A stretch of DNA of 64,000 nt from Bacteroidota bacterium (GCA_963169355.1 CAUJCR010000001.1:1-64000); one strand, 5' to 3'; positions 35,129 to 44,938 are shown, counted from the stretch's first letter. Notes: generated from the sequence alone by a model not told the origin. Made by a program: numbers and translations.

Positions 35129-36490
35129 TTAATCTCTTTTAGATTTTAACAGAGGAATCAACAATAAAATTCCTAATACAAAAAATACAATTAAAGAAAG
35201 TATAGATTGGCGCATTCCGCCTGTTATTTGACTTATTACCCCAAACAGTACAGTGCCTAATATCATCCCTAGTTTTTCTACAATGTCATAAAAACTAAAA
35301 AAACTAGTGTGATCTTCCGTTTCAGGGAGAAACTTACTGTAGGTGCTTCGAGATAAAGCTTGAATCCCACCCATTACTAACCCAACTAAAAAGGCAACCA
35401 CATAAAACTGCATAGGCGTGTGTACTGCAGTGTAGGTATATACACATATAAATATCCAAATGGCAATGGAACACATGAGCGATTTAATATTTCCGATTTT
35501 AGTTGATAACCACGAAAACAAAAAAGAACCAGCCATACCTACAAACTGAATAATTAAAATACTTACAATTAAAGCCGATGTTTTCTTTTTTTCGGCATCC
35601 TCTCCTACCCCCCAATCTATTTCGTTACGCGCAAATAAAACGGCCACTACCATAATAGTTTGCACGCCCATATTATAAAAAAAGTAAGCCGACAAAAATT
35701 TCTTTAATACAGGCAAGTTTTTTACCTGTTTCCACACACCTTTTAATTCCTTAAATCCTTTGTATAATATACCCTTTTGCTCATTATCGCTTAATGTATG
35801 TGTTTTATTTGGTAATGCTCTAAAAGTAAATTGAGCAAATCCTATCCACCATAAACCAACTAACAAAAAAGAATATTTTACTTTAAAGAAACCACTTGTT
35901 ACTATAACACCATTTACTTCCTGCTCTTCATATTTAAAAACCATAATACCAATTAAACAAACAATTAAGAGAAGAGAACTCCCGAAATACCCTAAAGCAA
36001 ATCCTTTAGCGCTCACTTTATCTTGATGTTCGGGTGAGGCTATTTCTGGTAAATAAGAATTATAATACACTAAGCTACCCCAAAAACCAATAGTAGCCGT
36101 AATAAACGGAATAAAACTTAACTCGAGGTGTTCTCTATTAAAAAAGAATAAACCCATACAGGATAAAGCACCTAAATAGCAAAAGAATTGTAGAAAGCGT
36201 TTTTTATTGCCAAGATAATCGGCAATACCACTTAATAAAGGAGTGATAATTACCACGATAGATAAAGCAAAGGCGTACACAAATGAATAGATGTTTTGAT
36301 TTTCGAACTCTACACCTAAAAAAGAAACGGTGTGCCCTAAAAAATCTTTTGCCTCGTTGTGAGTTGTTATATAATCGTAGTAATTAGGAAAAATAGCTGA
36401 TGTAATAACTAATGGGAATACAGAGTTTGCCCAGTCGTAAAAAGTCCAAGCTTTAATAATCTTTGGGTTATCTTTTTCTATTAATTGCAT
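35129..36490 (-). CDS. UMF1-type MFS permease
   Basis: A 453-residue protein with about 12 membrane segments. Start IIKAWTFYDWANSVFPLVI and the charged loop ISGVADYLGNKKRF-like GIADYLGNKKRFLQFF match the Atg22/UMF1 major facilitator group, as does GGIQALSRSTYSKFLPETED. Substrate unknown; amino acid or metabolite export is common in the family. Its start is 6 bp after the OmpA gene's stop on the same strand, so the two may be cotranscribed. Confidence 0.88.
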   Translation of the reverse strand: MQLIEKDNPKIIKAWTFYDWANSVFPLVITSAIFPNYYDYITTHNEAKDFLGHTVSFLGVEFENQNIYSFVYAFALSIVVIITPLLSGIADYLGNKKRFLQFFCYLGALSCMGLFFFNREHLELSFIPFITATIGFWGSLVYYNSYLPEIASPEHQDKVSAKGFALGYFGSSLLLIVCLIGIMVFKYEEQEVNGVIVTSGFFKVKYSFLLVGLWWIGFAQFTFRALPNKTHTLSDNEQKGILYKGFKELKGVWKQVKNLPVLKKFLSAYFFYNMGVQTIMVVAVLFARNEIDWGVGEDAEKKKTSALIVSILIIQFVGMAGSFLFSWLSTKIGNIKSLMCSIAIWIFICVYTYTAVHTPMQFYVVAFLVGLVMGGIQALSRSTYSKFLPETEDHTSFFSFYDIVEKLGMILGTVLFGVISQITGGMRQSILSLIVFFVLGILLLIPLLKSKRD

Positions 36491-36496
36491 TAAGAT

Positions 36497-37579
36497 TTAG
36501 GTTTTTATAATTTCAAACTCCACTCTCCTATTTTTAGCTCTATTAATATCGGTATCGTTGGGTGCAATAGGAGACTCGCTACCAAAACCTTTAAAGTACA
36601 TTTTGTTTTGAACACCTTTTTTAATTAAGTACTCAAACACTTCACGGGCACGTAGTTCCGATATTTTTTGATTCTTATTTTTTGAACCTATATTATCAGA
36701 GTGTCCATTAATTCGTACCTCCATATTTGGGTTTCGTAATAAATACTGCGCTAATTTATTTAATTCAGAATAGGACTCTGGGAGTAAATAATATTTTCCA
36801 TTTTCAAAAAAAATGTTTTTTAAAGTTACTTTTTCGCCTACAGCAATATCTTTCTTTACTTCCAGTACTGAATCTTGTTCGGCTACAAAAGAACCCACAA
36901 TCTCTACTTTTACTTTTTCAACAGGTTCTTTCATTTTCACTAAAGAAACGTCATCTACAAAGTAATAAGCCTCTTTAAACCCAAACTTGAAGATATTTAA
37001 TCGAATCATATCCTTTTTTATAACTGGAGAAAAATTTCCGATAGTAAGATACTTTTCGCCACCGTCGGCTTGATATTTACCTGATATTTTTATCCAACGG
37101 TAATTATTTACAAAAGCACCTTTTTTACACACAGAGTCAATCATAGCTGTTTTTACGACATCTTTTTGCCCTTTGTAACCTATTTTTGAGAATAATACAC
37201 CTAATGATTTAAGACCTGCATTACTCCAAAAAGCCATTCTTACATACATCTCAAATTCATAAATAGTGCCTCGTCGCAAAGGTTCAGCCAATTTTACTTG
37301 TAAAAATTCTTTATATCGTTTCTGAAATCGCAGCCCAGCATAGCAGTTACCTTCTTTAGCTCCTTTTTCGGCTGTAGTATCATTGCTTATGGGTTCCTGA
37401 TAAAAATCAACACTCGCTATTTGTTGCCAAGGAATAGCTTGCCTTATACTTCCAGATTTTCTTCTAAAATTTTCAAAGCTCCCATTTGGCACCAAGTTTT
37501 TAATAGGTTCGCTAATTTCTTGAGCCAAGAGGTAACCACTTAGCCCCAAATAAAGGAAATATACGATAAAAATGCGCAT
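36497..37579 (-). CDS. OmpA-family outer-membrane protein
   Basis: A 360-residue exported protein (signal to YLLAQ). Residues ~25-220 form a carbohydrate-binding-like beta sandwich (LVPNGSFENFRR, YFVDDVSLVKM). The C-terminal ~240-360 is an OmpA peptidoglycan-binding domain: LLPESYSELNKLAQYL, VRINGHSDNIGSKNKN, ELRAREVFEYLIKKGV and NRAKNRRVEFEII. It probably tethers the outer membrane to peptidoglycan. Confidence 0.9.
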   Translation of the reverse strand: MRIFIVYFLYLGLSGYLLAQEISEPIKNLVPNGSFENFRRKSGSIRQAIPWQQIASVDFYQEPISNDTTAEKGAKEGNCYAGLRFQKRYKEFLQVKLAEPLRRGTIYEFEMYVRMAFWSNAGLKSLGVLFSKIGYKGQKDVVKTAMIDSVCKKGAFVNNYRWIKISGKYQADGGEKYLTIGNFSPVIKKDMIRLNIFKFGFKEAYYFVDDVSLVKMKEPVEKVKVEIVGSFVAEQDSVLEVKKDIAVGEKVTLKNIFFENGKYYLLPESYSELNKLAQYLLRNPNMEVRINGHSDNIGSKNKNQKISELRAREVFEYLIKKGVQNKMYFKGFGSESPIAPNDTDINRAKNRRVEFEIIKT

Positions 37580-37637
37580 GTTACTAATTACAAATGTAAC
37601 TTTATGACTATATTCTTTAAATTTTTGTTATTAACAC

Positions 37638-37666
37638 TTGTAGGTATAAAAAAAAGTGTATATTTG
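37638..37666 (+). promoter_or_regulatory. rpsT promoter
   Basis: TTG at 37638-37640 and TATATTTG at 37659-37666, an exact TAnnTTTG, with an 18-bp spacer. It lies 38 bp before the rpsT ATG. Confidence 0.65.
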
Positions 37667-37704
37667 CAGTCCAATTTTGAAAATAGAATAAATACTTTAA
37701 TAGA

Positions 37705-37962
37705 ATGGCAAATCATAAGTCGGCAATCAAAAGAATTAGAGCTAATAACGCTAAGCGTTTAAGAAATCGTTATTATGCAAAAACTACTCGTAACGCGATA
37801 AAGAAATTACGTGTAACTAGCGATAAGAAAGAAGCTGAGGTATTATTACCAAAAGTAGTAGCAATGCTTGATAAATTAGCTAAGAAAAATGTAATTCATA
37901 AAAATAAAGCTTCTAACTTAAAATCAAAGTTAACTAAGAAAGTTAACGCAATTTCTAAGTAA
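37705..37962 (+). CDS. rpsT: 30S ribosomal protein S20
   Basis: The 85-residue basic protein opens [21 protein letters not shown] and ends with [19 protein letters not shown], the typical S20 layout of three helices binding 16S rRNA. Full length. It has its own promoter at 37638-37666 and a strong terminator at 37987-38014, so it is monocistronic. Confidence 0.97.
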   Translation: MANHKSAIKRIRANNAKRLRNRYYAKTTRNAIKKLRVTSDKKEAEVLLPKVVAMLDKLAKKNVIHKNKASNLKSKLTKKVNAISK

Positions 37963-37986
37963 TAGCAATTTCTACAAAAATTAATC

Positions 37987-38014
37987 AAAATCCCACTCAT
38001 TGTGGGATTTTTTT
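37987..38014 (+). terminator. rpsT terminator
   Basis: AAAATCCCAC (37987-37996) pairs with GTGGGATTTT (38002-38011) around a 5-base loop and continues as a T run. Confidence 0.9.
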
Positions 38015-38057
38015 ATGGAATTATATGTAAAATATTAGGCTGATAGTAATAATTTTA

Positions 38058-38065
38058 TAATTTTG
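38058..38065 (+). promoter_or_regulatory. -7 element of the TPR lipoprotein gene
   Basis: TAATTTTG matches TAnnTTTG, 30 bp before the ATG at 38096. No convincing -33. Confidence 0.5.
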
Positions 38066-38095
38066 CGGTGAAATACATTTAAATAATAAAAACAA

Positions 38096-39835
38096 ATGAA
38101 TACTAAATCTTTACGTAACTTAAGTCTTGCAGTTGGTGCTACTGCTTTGTTGGTAGGTTGCAATGGCCTAGGAAAAATGGTCAAAAAACAATCAACATTT
38201 TCTTATGATGTTAAACCTAATCCTGTGGAAATGCACGGCGACAGTATCACATTTAGTGTTACTGGAAAATATCCAGCTAAAGTATTTGCAAAGAAAGCAA
38301 CTGTAACAGTTACTCCTGTATTAAAATACGCAAGCGGAGAGAAAGCTTTAAAACCAGTAATTTTAGTTGGTGAGAAAGCAACTGACGCAGGACAAAAAAT
38401 AAGCTACGCAACTGGCGGTACATTTAGCTACACATCTGAGAAATTTGCTTATGAACCAGGTATGAAAGTATCGATTGTTGAGTTAAGAGCTCAAGGTCGT
38501 GTAAAGAAAAAAACGAAAGATTTTACTCCTGTAAAATTAGCCGATGGTACTAATGTAACTCCTTTATTAGTTCGTAATGACGAAAAGGGAATTTATGCAA
38601 AAGATGCGTTTGTTAAAACTACGCCAGTAAACCAAACAGCCAATATTTATTATTTAATTAATCAATCTAATGTTCGCGCAAGTGAATTAAAAAGTGATGA
38701 GATTAAAAACCTAAACAAATTCATTTCTGATAATATCAATAGTTCTTGGTACGATTTCAAAAACATTACAGTGTCGGCTTACGCATCTCCAGATGGTGAG
38801 TTAGATAAGAATGCAAACTTAGCAAAAGATCGTGCTAAATCTGGTTCTAACGCTTTAATGGCTGAGTTTAAAAAGAACAAAAACAAAGACCAAAAATTTG
38901 GTAAAGAAGAAAGCAATTACGTAGTTCAAACTACAGCAGAAGACTGGGAAGGTTTCAAACAATTAATGGAAGCTTCTACAATTGCTGATAAAGATTTAGT
39001 TATTCGTGTATTAACCATGTATAACGATGGCGAACAACGTAAAAAAGAAATCAAAAACTTATCTAAAACATTTACTGAAGTAGCTGATAAAATTTTACCA
39101 AGATTACGTCGTTCAGTATTAACACTTAATGTAGATAAGAAATCTCGTACAGATGAAATGATTTCTAAATTAGCAACTACTTACCCTGATTCATTATCAG
39201 TTGAAGAGTTTTTATATGGTGCTACTTTAACTAACGATGTAAATACAAAAATTGCTATTTATACTAATGCAGAGAAAAAATATGCTTCAGATTGGAGAAC
39301 TTCTAACAACTTAGGAGTTGCTTTATTAGCTAATAATAAAGTTACTGAAGCTGGTGAGGCTTTTGCTCGTGCTGAAAAAGCTGCAAGCACAAATCCAATT
39401 GTAATGAACAACTTAGGTATTATTGCTGCAAAATCTGGTAATCGTGTAAAAGCTATGGAGTACTACGATAAAGCTAGCGGTGCTGGTAACGAAGTAAACT
39501 ATAACAAAGGTATTTTAAATGTTCGCGATGGTAAATATGCTGATGCAGTTAGCAACTTTGGTGAATACAAAGGATTTAACAAAGCTCTTGCTGAATTATT
39601 AAACGGAAATGCAGGTACTGTTGCAACAACTTTAGATGCAAGTACAGAAAAAGATATGGCTATGTCATTCTATTTAAAAGCTGTAGCAGCTGCTCGCAAT
39701 AATAATACAGCTGAGGTGATTTCTAACTTGAAATCTGCTGTTGAAAAAGATGGCTCATTAAAAACTGCTGCTAAAGAAGATGTAGAGTTTATTAAATTAC
39801 GTGATAACACAGATTTCAAAGCTATTGCTGGCTAA
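38096..39835 (+). CDS. TPR lipoprotein with OmpA-like middle region
   Basis: A 579-residue protein with lipoprotein signal (LLVGCNGLGKM). Three parts: a beta domain (~30-170), an OmpA-like segment (~185-265: INQSNVRASELKSDEI, VSAYASPDGELDKNANLAKDRA) and TPR-like helices (~390-580: WRTSNNLGVALLANNKVTEAGEAF, MNNLGIIAAKSGNRVKAMEYY). Codon use is notably regular, as in highly expressed genes. Function unknown; envelope scaffold plausible. Monocistronic, with terminator at 39859-39890. Confidence 0.82.
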   Translation: MNTKSLRNLSLAVGATALLVGCNGLGKMVKKQSTFSYDVKPNPVEMHGDSITFSVTGKYPAKVFAKKATVTVTPVLKYASGEKALKPVILVGEKATDAGQKISYATGGTFSYTSEKFAYEPGMKVSIVELRAQGRVKKKTKDFTPVKLADGTNVTPLLVRNDEKGIYAKDAFVKTTPVNQTANIYYLINQSNVRASELKSDEIKNLNKFISDNINSSWYDFKNITVSAYASPDGELDKNANLAKDRAKSGSNALMAEFKKNKNKDQKFGKEESNYVVQTTAEDWEGFKQLMEASTIADKDLVIRVLTMYNDGEQRKKEIKNLSKTFTEVADKILPRLRRSVLTLNVDKKSRTDEMISKLATTYPDSLSVEEFLYGATLTNDVNTKIAIYTNAEKKYASDWRTSNNLGVALLANNKVTEAGEAFARAEKAASTNPIVMNNLGIIAAKSGNRVKAMEYYDKASGAGNEVNYNKGILNVRDGKYADAVSNFGEYKGFNKALAELLNGNAGTVATTLDASTEKDMAMSFYLKAVAAARNNNTAEVISNLKSAVEKDGSLKTAAKEDVEFIKLRDNTDFKAIAG

Positions 39836-39858
39836 TCTTTATTACGAATATCAATTTA

Positions 39859-39890
39859 AAAAGACTGGCATTTGTCAGTCTTTTTTTTTA
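39859..39890 (+). terminator. Terminator after the TPR gene
   Basis: AAGACTG at 39861-39867 pairs with CAGTCTT at 39876-39882 with an 8-base loop, followed by T's through 39889. Confidence 0.85.
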
Positions 39891-39945
39891 CTTCAAGCAT
39901 TCACTAATCAGTACTAAAAACAGTATATTTATCCCTAAATAAATA

Positions 39946-41193
39946 ATGGCTAAAGTAATTCCTTTTAAAGCAATTAGACCAGTTAGTGACAAGGTGCATC
40001 TAGTAGCATCTCGTTCTGTTGATGGATATAATTCAGCAGAATTGCGTGATAAATTAGCTGGTAATCCGTTTACATTTTTACATGTTATCAATCCTGATTT
40101 TGATGATGGTATAAAAACTAAACCCGGCTCTAAAGAAAGATTACAAAAAGTAAAAAATGCCTTTAAGCGCTTTGTTAGAGAAAAAGTATTTCAAAGAGAT
40201 GAACAACCTTGCTATTATTTATACCGCCAAATAAAAGAGAACAATGAATACCTTGGCATTATCGCGTGTACAAGTATTGACGATTATATGAACGGCGTTA
40301 TCAAGATACATGAGCAAACACTAACCACTAGAGAAGAAAAATTAAAAGACTATTTGGAGGTGTGTGAGTTTAATGCTGAACCCGTTTTGTTTTGCTATCC
40401 AAATGATGAAGTAATTGATCAATTATCGGATGACATTTCGAAATCAAGAGCTGATTATGATTTTACCACAACCGATAAAGTGCGTCATTCTGTTTGGATT
40501 ATAGATTCCCGTAAATCGGTAAAACTAATTGCCGAACGCTTTCATACAATTCCGCATATTTATATCGCCGATGGACATCATCGTTCGGCCTCATCCGCAT
40601 TATTAGGTAAATTAAGACGTAGTACTAAAAAATCTTACACTGGCGAAGAAGCCTTTAATTATTATTTAGGCGTATTTTTTCCCGAAAGTCATTTAAAGAT
40701 ATATGATTATAACCGTGTTGTAAAAGACACTAATGGTTTATCGGTTGCTGACATTTTAAACAAATTGAAGACTGATTTTGAAGTTGATGCATTGGATGCT
40801 AAAGACTTTAAACCTCAACAAAAACATGTTATTTCAATGTATATTGAAAATAAATGGTACGCCTTAAAAGCAAAAAGCACTATTTATAACCCTAAAGATC
40901 CAATTGGTAGTTTAGATGCAGATATCTTAACCAAACATATTTTATCGCCTATATTAAATATTCATGATTTAAAAACAGATAAGCGAATTGGTTTTGTACC
41001 TGGCATAAAGGGCAGTGGAGAATTAAAAAAGCTAGTGGATGAGGGTAAAGCTGCTATAGCATTTGGATTATTTCCTGTAACGATGGAACACCTAAAATGG
41101 ATTGCCGACACTAATAATATTATGCCGCCTAAATCTACGTGGGTAGAACCTAAAATGAGAAGCGGATTATTAATTTATAGCTTAGAAGATTAA
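39946..41193 (+). CDS. DUF1015 family protein
   Basis: The 415-residue protein has the DUF1015 layout: IPFKAIRPVSDKVHLVASR at the start, YYLYRQIKENNEYLGIIACTSI, VRHSVWIIDSRKSVKLIAERF, and HIYIADGHHRSASS, the best-conserved motif of the family. Cytoplasmic. Its biochemical activity is not established; in many bacteria the gene is near serine biosynthesis genes, but none are nearby here. Convergent with the Ppx/GppA gene (5-bp gap). Confidence 0.9.
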   Translation: MAKVIPFKAIRPVSDKVHLVASRSVDGYNSAELRDKLAGNPFTFLHVINPDFDDGIKTKPGSKERLQKVKNAFKRFVREKVFQRDEQPCYYLYRQIKENNEYLGIIACTSIDDYMNGVIKIHEQTLTTREEKLKDYLEVCEFNAEPVLFCYPNDEVIDQLSDDISKSRADYDFTTTDKVRHSVWIIDSRKSVKLIAERFHTIPHIYIADGHHRSASSALLGKLRRSTKKSYTGEEAFNYYLGVFFPESHLKIYDYNRVVKDTNGLSVADILNKLKTDFEVDALDAKDFKPQQKHVISMYIENKWYALKAKSTIYNPKDPIGSLDADILTKHILSPILNIHDLKTDKRIGFVPGIKGSGELKKLVDEGKAAIAFGLFPVTMEHLKWIADTNNIMPPKSTWVEPKMRSGLLIYSLED

Positions 41194-41198
41194 ATTAA

Positions 41199-42140
41199 TT
41201 AAGGTAGATAGTTTGTAGAACCAAGCTGTTGAAAAACAACTCCTTCTTTCAGCGAAAAAGTTGAAACACGTAATTTAGAAATTGAAAGTTCTCTTAAAAC
41301 AAAATCAATAAGTAATACCGATATAACAATCATATCTACTCGCATATCAATTAAGCCATTAATTTGATAACGTTCTTTTAAGGTAGAAGATTTTATTAAT
41401 TGACTCATTTCGTGGTAATGTGTTAAATCAACAGAATATTCGGTAATGGCTTCACTAATACACGGTAAATGATGTTTAGATGCAATGATATCAATTATCG
41501 AATCGAACACTCCTGATGAACCAATTAATTCAGTAGGTTTGTGTTGTTGAGTAATAGCTAATAAAGGACTTAGTTCTTGCTTTAAATACGTGTTTATAAG
41601 ATTAATTTCATTTGCTGTAATAGGATCAGATGGATTAAATTTTTCTAACAAGCGAGCCGCACCTAATAAAAAACTTTGTTTCCAAATGATGTGGGACTTA
41701 TCTCCAATTATAAACTCGGTGCTTCCACCTCCAATATCCATAATAAGAGAAGGCGATTCATCTAAAGGCACAGCCATTCTATTCCCGTAGTAAATTAAAT
41801 CGGCTTCCTCATTACCATCAATAATTTTAATTTTAATACCCGCTATTTGATACGCTTGCTCACAAAAATCTTTACCATTACTAGCCGAGCGCACCGCCGA
41901 TGTAGCAAATGCGTAAGTATAATCAACATTATATTTTAATAAATACGATTGAAATTGCCTAAGTGCTCTTATACCTCTTTGAAAAGGCACATCGGCAATG
42001 TAACCTTTATTAATGGCACCTTCGCCCAGCTTAACAGAAATTTTGGTATTAAATAATTTTTGAAAACTATGATGATTTATTTTTTTTGCGATTAATAAAT
42101 TAAATGTATTCGTACCTAAATCTATAACTGCAAAAATCAT
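41199..42140 (-). CDS. Ppx/GppA-family phosphatase
   Basis: A 313-residue ASKHA-fold enzyme hydrolysing polyphosphate or pppGpp. VIDLGTNTFNLLIAK (phosphate-1 motif at 4-18) and LIMDIGGGSTEFIIGD (phosphate-2) are clear, and the acidic VRSASNGKDF and SGVFDSI fit the family. It lacks the C-terminal HD domain of long Ppx forms, so it is the short form. The exact substrate is not set by sequence. Confidence 0.9.
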   Translation of the reverse strand: MIFAVIDLGTNTFNLLIAKKINHHSFQKLFNTKISVKLGEGAINKGYIADVPFQRGIRALRQFQSYLLKYNVDYTYAFATSAVRSASNGKDFCEQAYQIAGIKIKIIDGNEEADLIYYGNRMAVPLDESPSLIMDIGGGSTEFIIGDKSHIIWKQSFLLGAARLLEKFNPSDPITANEINLINTYLKQELSPLLAITQQHKPTELIGSSGVFDSIIDIIASKHHLPCISEAITEYSVDLTHYHEMSQLIKSSTLKERYQINGLIDMRVDMIVISVLLIDFVLRELSISKLRVSTFSLKEGVVFQQLGSTNYLP

Positions 42141-42177
42141 AACCCAATTTTAAATACTTTTAAGTTACAACTTTTTT

Positions 42178-43140
42178 TTAATTTATCATATACTGATAAC
42201 GTTGTTTTAAGAAACGATTATTAAACCCTCTTTTCTTTTTGTCAGTTCCCATGTTTGATGAAAAAGCAATAGTAATTTCATGCGAACCCTTTTGGTATTT
42301 ACGTAAAGGCGAAGTTACAATATCATAAGAGTAACAAATTTGAACCATATCTTTTATAGTATATCCTAGTTGTAGAGCAATGGCATCATTTAACCTAAAA
42401 CTAAAACCGGCAATTAAAGATTTTTTCATGTGCATACGAACGGTGTAATCTATAGAAGCATTAAATCCAGGAACATAAACGGCTAATAACGAATTTTCAA
42501 ATAAAAAATCTGGATTATCACTCCAATTAAAACCTGCAGAAAAACAATAATGAGCAGCATTTGTATAGAAGCCTTTTTTAAGTGTATCTTTTTTATAAAA
42601 CTCTAATTTAGATGTGGATACATTGTTTGCACCTATTCCTATATGAAATCTATCATTGTAATACAACAAACCAAAACTAAAATCATAATTTCCTGTTTTA
42701 TCTGTAACATATTGATTAACGGCTTTATCTTGTTGATTGCGCAAAGTAACATTAGTTCCAACAAATTTGTATTGCATATAATTACCTTGCACACCAAGTG
42801 ATAATTCTGAATCGGGGAATTTAAGATGATAGGCTGCCGTTAAAGCAGAGTATAAGTTTCTAAACGGACCTATATCATCTTTAAAAGCAAAACCGCCAAT
42901 ACCTACTCTACCTTTTACCAAACGTGCATTTAATGAGAGTGCGTAAGTTTTTGGTGCACCTTCGTATCCTAACCATTGATTACGATAATTTATACGAGCA
43001 TCTATAACGCGTTTTGTACCACAAAAGGCTGGATTAAATAATGATTGATTACTACGATATTGTGTCCACCAAGGGTATTGCTGCGCTACCACTTGAAAAG
43101 AAATAAAAACAAACGCAAATATGAAGTACCTTCTTATCAA
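42178..43140 (-). CDS. PorP/SprF-family T9SS membrane protein
   Basis: A 320-residue outer-membrane protein with signal peptide (to QVVAQ), the conserved WWTQYRSNQSLFNPAFCGTK and INYRNQWLGYEGAPKTYALS, and beta-barrel strands (VGIGGFAFKDDIGPF, FSFGLLYYNDRFHIGIGANN). PorP/SprF proteins assist T9SS secretion and anchoring of specific large cargo such as type B proteins in gliding bacteria. A large type B adhesin lies nearby at 44980, though on the other strand. Confidence 0.92.
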   Translation of the reverse strand: MIRRYFIFAFVFISFQVVAQQYPWWTQYRSNQSLFNPAFCGTKRVIDARINYRNQWLGYEGAPKTYALSLNARLVKGRVGIGGFAFKDDIGPFRNLYSALTAAYHLKFPDSELSLGVQGNYMQYKFVGTNVTLRNQQDKAVNQYVTDKTGNYDFSFGLLYYNDRFHIGIGANNVSTSKLEFYKKDTLKKGFYTNAAHYCFSAGFNWSDNPDFLFENSLLAVYVPGFNASIDYTVRMHMKKSLIAGFSFRLNDAIALQLGYTIKDMVQICYSYDIVTSPLRKYQKGSHEITIAFSSNMGTDKKKRGFNNRFLKQRYQYMIN

Positions 43141-43184
43141 ATGATTTTAATAAATGGAGAAATAAAACGGTAAGTTAGTTTGAA

Positions 43185-44174
43185 TTAATTGATTCTAACT
43201 CCGTTTTTATATTTCGCAATAAATCCGTTAAACCCCTTAGATTGTAACTCATCACGATATTTAATAGCATCTTCTTTACTATTAAATTTACCAACGGTTA
43301 CTTTGTATAAGCCATTAATCATATCTATACTCACGTTAGATAAGCCGCTGTATTTACTTTTACTAGGTTGAGAACTAAAAGCTCCAATTTGTACTTTATA
43401 AGTCATACCATCTTCAGAGGCAGTTGTTCTAGCGTTGTTATTCACTGGGGCAGTTTCTGCTGGTTTAGTTTCAGCTGGCGCCGAAGCTACTGGTTGTTCT
43501 GCAGGCTTAGCAGGAGCAGTTTCTACTGGCTTTGTTTCTGTTGGTGTTGATGCAACAGGTTGTTCAGTAGGCTTAGCAGGTGTAGTTTCTACTGGTTTAG
43601 TTTCGGCTGGAGTTGCAGCAACGGGTTGTTCAGCAGGTTTTGTAGGAGCAGTCTCTACTGGTTTTGTTTCTGTTGGTGTAGAAGCTACTGGTTGTTCCAC
43701 TGGTTTAGTTTCAGCAGGTGCTGGCGTACTAGGCTCTGCAGGTGCAGAAGCTACAGCTCCACTACCTCCATTAATAGTTACAGAAACAGGAGGTGCTTCT
43801 GCTTCTTTCTTTTCACTATTTTCTAAATAATAAAATTTTTGATTAAATACTGAAGGGTTCGGTGCATTTGATGCGGCTTGTATTTTTAATTTAATGGTAA
43901 ATTCAGCATCGCTTGGAATAGACACCCAAACTATTTTAGCTCTTTGATTCTCAAAAGTAAAATTTCCACTCTTAGCATCTACGGCTGATACAATAATTCC
44001 AGTAGGTACATCCATTTGGTATTTAGCAAAATTTGCAACAGTTCCTTTCGAAATTTTTATTTCTGCTTCGGTTGATGAACCTGCACTAATAGCAGGAATA
44101 TTAGCTGTGATAGTAATTTGTGCATAAAATGCAGTAACCCCAAAGAAAGAACAAATAGTCAGTAATTTTTTCAT
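43185..44174 (-). CDS. SPOR-domain protein with Pro/Thr repeat linker
   Basis: The 329-residue exported protein has a signal (to FYAQ), a cohesin/dockerin-like beta domain (~20-135), a Pro/Thr/Glu/Lys linker of four 22-residue repeats (157-244; EQPVASTPTETKPVETAP type) and a SPOR peptidoglycan-binding domain (~257-329, TYKVQIGAFSSQPSK, LYKVTVGKFNSKEDAIKYRD). It probably binds denuded glycan in the periplasm during division. Promoter at 44269-44276 on the minus strand. It is 45 bp upstream of the PorP/SprF gene in the direction of transcription. Confidence 0.88.
   Translation of the reverse strand: MKKLLTICSFFGVTAFYAQITITANIPAISAGSSTEAEIKISKGTVANFAKYQMDVPTGIIVSAVDAKSGNFTFENQRAKIVWVSIPSDAEFTIKLKIQAASNAPNPSVFNQKFYYLENSEKKEAEAPPVSVTINGGSGAVASAPAEPSTPAPAETKPVEQPVASTPTETKPVETAPTKPAEQPVAATPAETKPVETTPAKPTEQPVASTPTETKPVETAPAKPAEQPVASAPAETKPAETAPVNNNARTTASEDGMTYKVQIGAFSSQPSKSKYSGLSNVSIDMINGLYKVTVGKFNSKEDAIKYRDELQSKGFNGFIAKYKNGVRIN
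43443..43706 (-). repeat. Four 66-bp repeats in the SPOR-protein linker
   Basis: 264 bp encode four consecutive 22-residue units (residues 157-244), each beginning KP-x-EQPVA and containing ETKP-x-ET. Copies differ by a few substitutions. Confidence 0.88.
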
Positions 44175-44268
44175 AAATATTGATATAGTTTTTATTTTTA
44201 AATCCTAAGATAAACTTTTAAGAAAAATTATATTATTAACCTAAGTTTACCAAAACGACTTAATATCA

Positions 44269-44276
44269 CAAATATA
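44269..44276 (-). promoter_or_regulatory. -7 element of the SPOR gene
   Basis: TATATTTG on the minus strand, an exact TAnnTTTG, leaving a leader of about 90 bases before ATG 44174. No clear -33. Confidence 0.45.
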
Positions 44277-44530
44277 AATATTTACTTTAAATTAAAATTT
44301 GTTTTTTTTCTGGATATTAATCTAAATTCTTCGCTCAACATAAAAGAGAGGTAACATTTAAAGTAATAATTAATCAGAATGAATAAATTTGATTTAATGC
44401 CTCATAAAAAATCAACTTTTCAAAAATAAATAAGTAAGAGTTTGTAATTTGTTTATAAAATCCCATACGTCTAAAACTTTTTAGTTAAGCTTTTAACATT
44501 TAGGAGTCCAATAATTAACTGAAATTGACA

Positions 44531-44538
44531 TATTTTTG
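44531..44538 (+). promoter_or_regulatory. -7 element of the 124-residue gene
   Basis: TATTTTTG matches TAnnTTTG, 25 bp before ATG 44564; likely drives both this gene and the adhesin. Confidence 0.5.
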
Positions 44539-44563
44539 TGTATAATGTTATAAAAAATATCAG

Positions 44564-44938
44564 ATGAAAAATTGGTCTTATTTAGTACTTGTTCTATCTT
44601 TTTTAGCTAGTACCCCTTTATTTGCTCAGCAACGTGTGAATACATCAACTACACAAGAAACTAAAACCATTCATTATTACAGCTTTGAGGCTAAAAATAC
44701 TAATCAAGATGTATTAAATAATCTTGAAGAAACATTAGGCCGTTTTGATTTTGTTACGCAAGCTAAAGTAAAGTATAAACCAGAAAATGGAATGGGACAA
44801 ATAATTGTGTTAGTTACACAACCTATAATTACAAGCGAGAATCAAGCAGAATTTCAACCAACTCAACTAAAGAAAACACTTATCAATTTTGGTTTTACGC
44901 CAATTCAATATTCTAAAGAACCTTATGTGGTTAAGTAA
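44564..44938 (+). CDS. Small secreted protein upstream of the giant adhesin
   Basis: A 124-residue protein with signal peptide (to PLFAQ). The mature part reads as alternating strand/helix (IHYYSFEAKN, DVLNNLEETLGRFDFVTQAKVKY, GQIIVLVTQP, QLKKTLINFGFTPIQY), a ferredoxin-like beta-alpha-beta pattern, but without a CxxC metal motif. Unknown family. Its stop is 41 bp before the ATG of the adhesin, so co-expression is likely and it may be a partner. Confidence 0.7.
   Translation: MKNWSYLVLVLSFLASTPLFAQQRVNTSTTQETKTIHYYSFEAKNTNQDVLNNLEETLGRFDFVTQAKVKYKPENGMGQIIVLVTQPIITSENQAEFQPTQLKKTLINFGFTPIQYSKEPYVVK

Larger units (their letters stand above)
44175..44563. other. 389-bp divergent intergenic region
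   Basis: No supported gene. It holds the minus promoter of the SPOR gene (44269-44276) and the plus promoter of the 124-residue gene (44531-44538), separated by AT-rich sequence. A 16-codon frame at 44379-44429 has no supporting evidence. Confidence 0.5.

Noticed and set aside
43189-43830. Plus-strand frames over the SPOR linker
   Set aside because: They are shadows of the Pro/Thr repeat; only the minus frame shows signal peptide and SPOR domain.
44379-44429. 16-codon ORF in the adhesin upstream region
   Set aside because: No promoter, ribosome site or known peptide motif.
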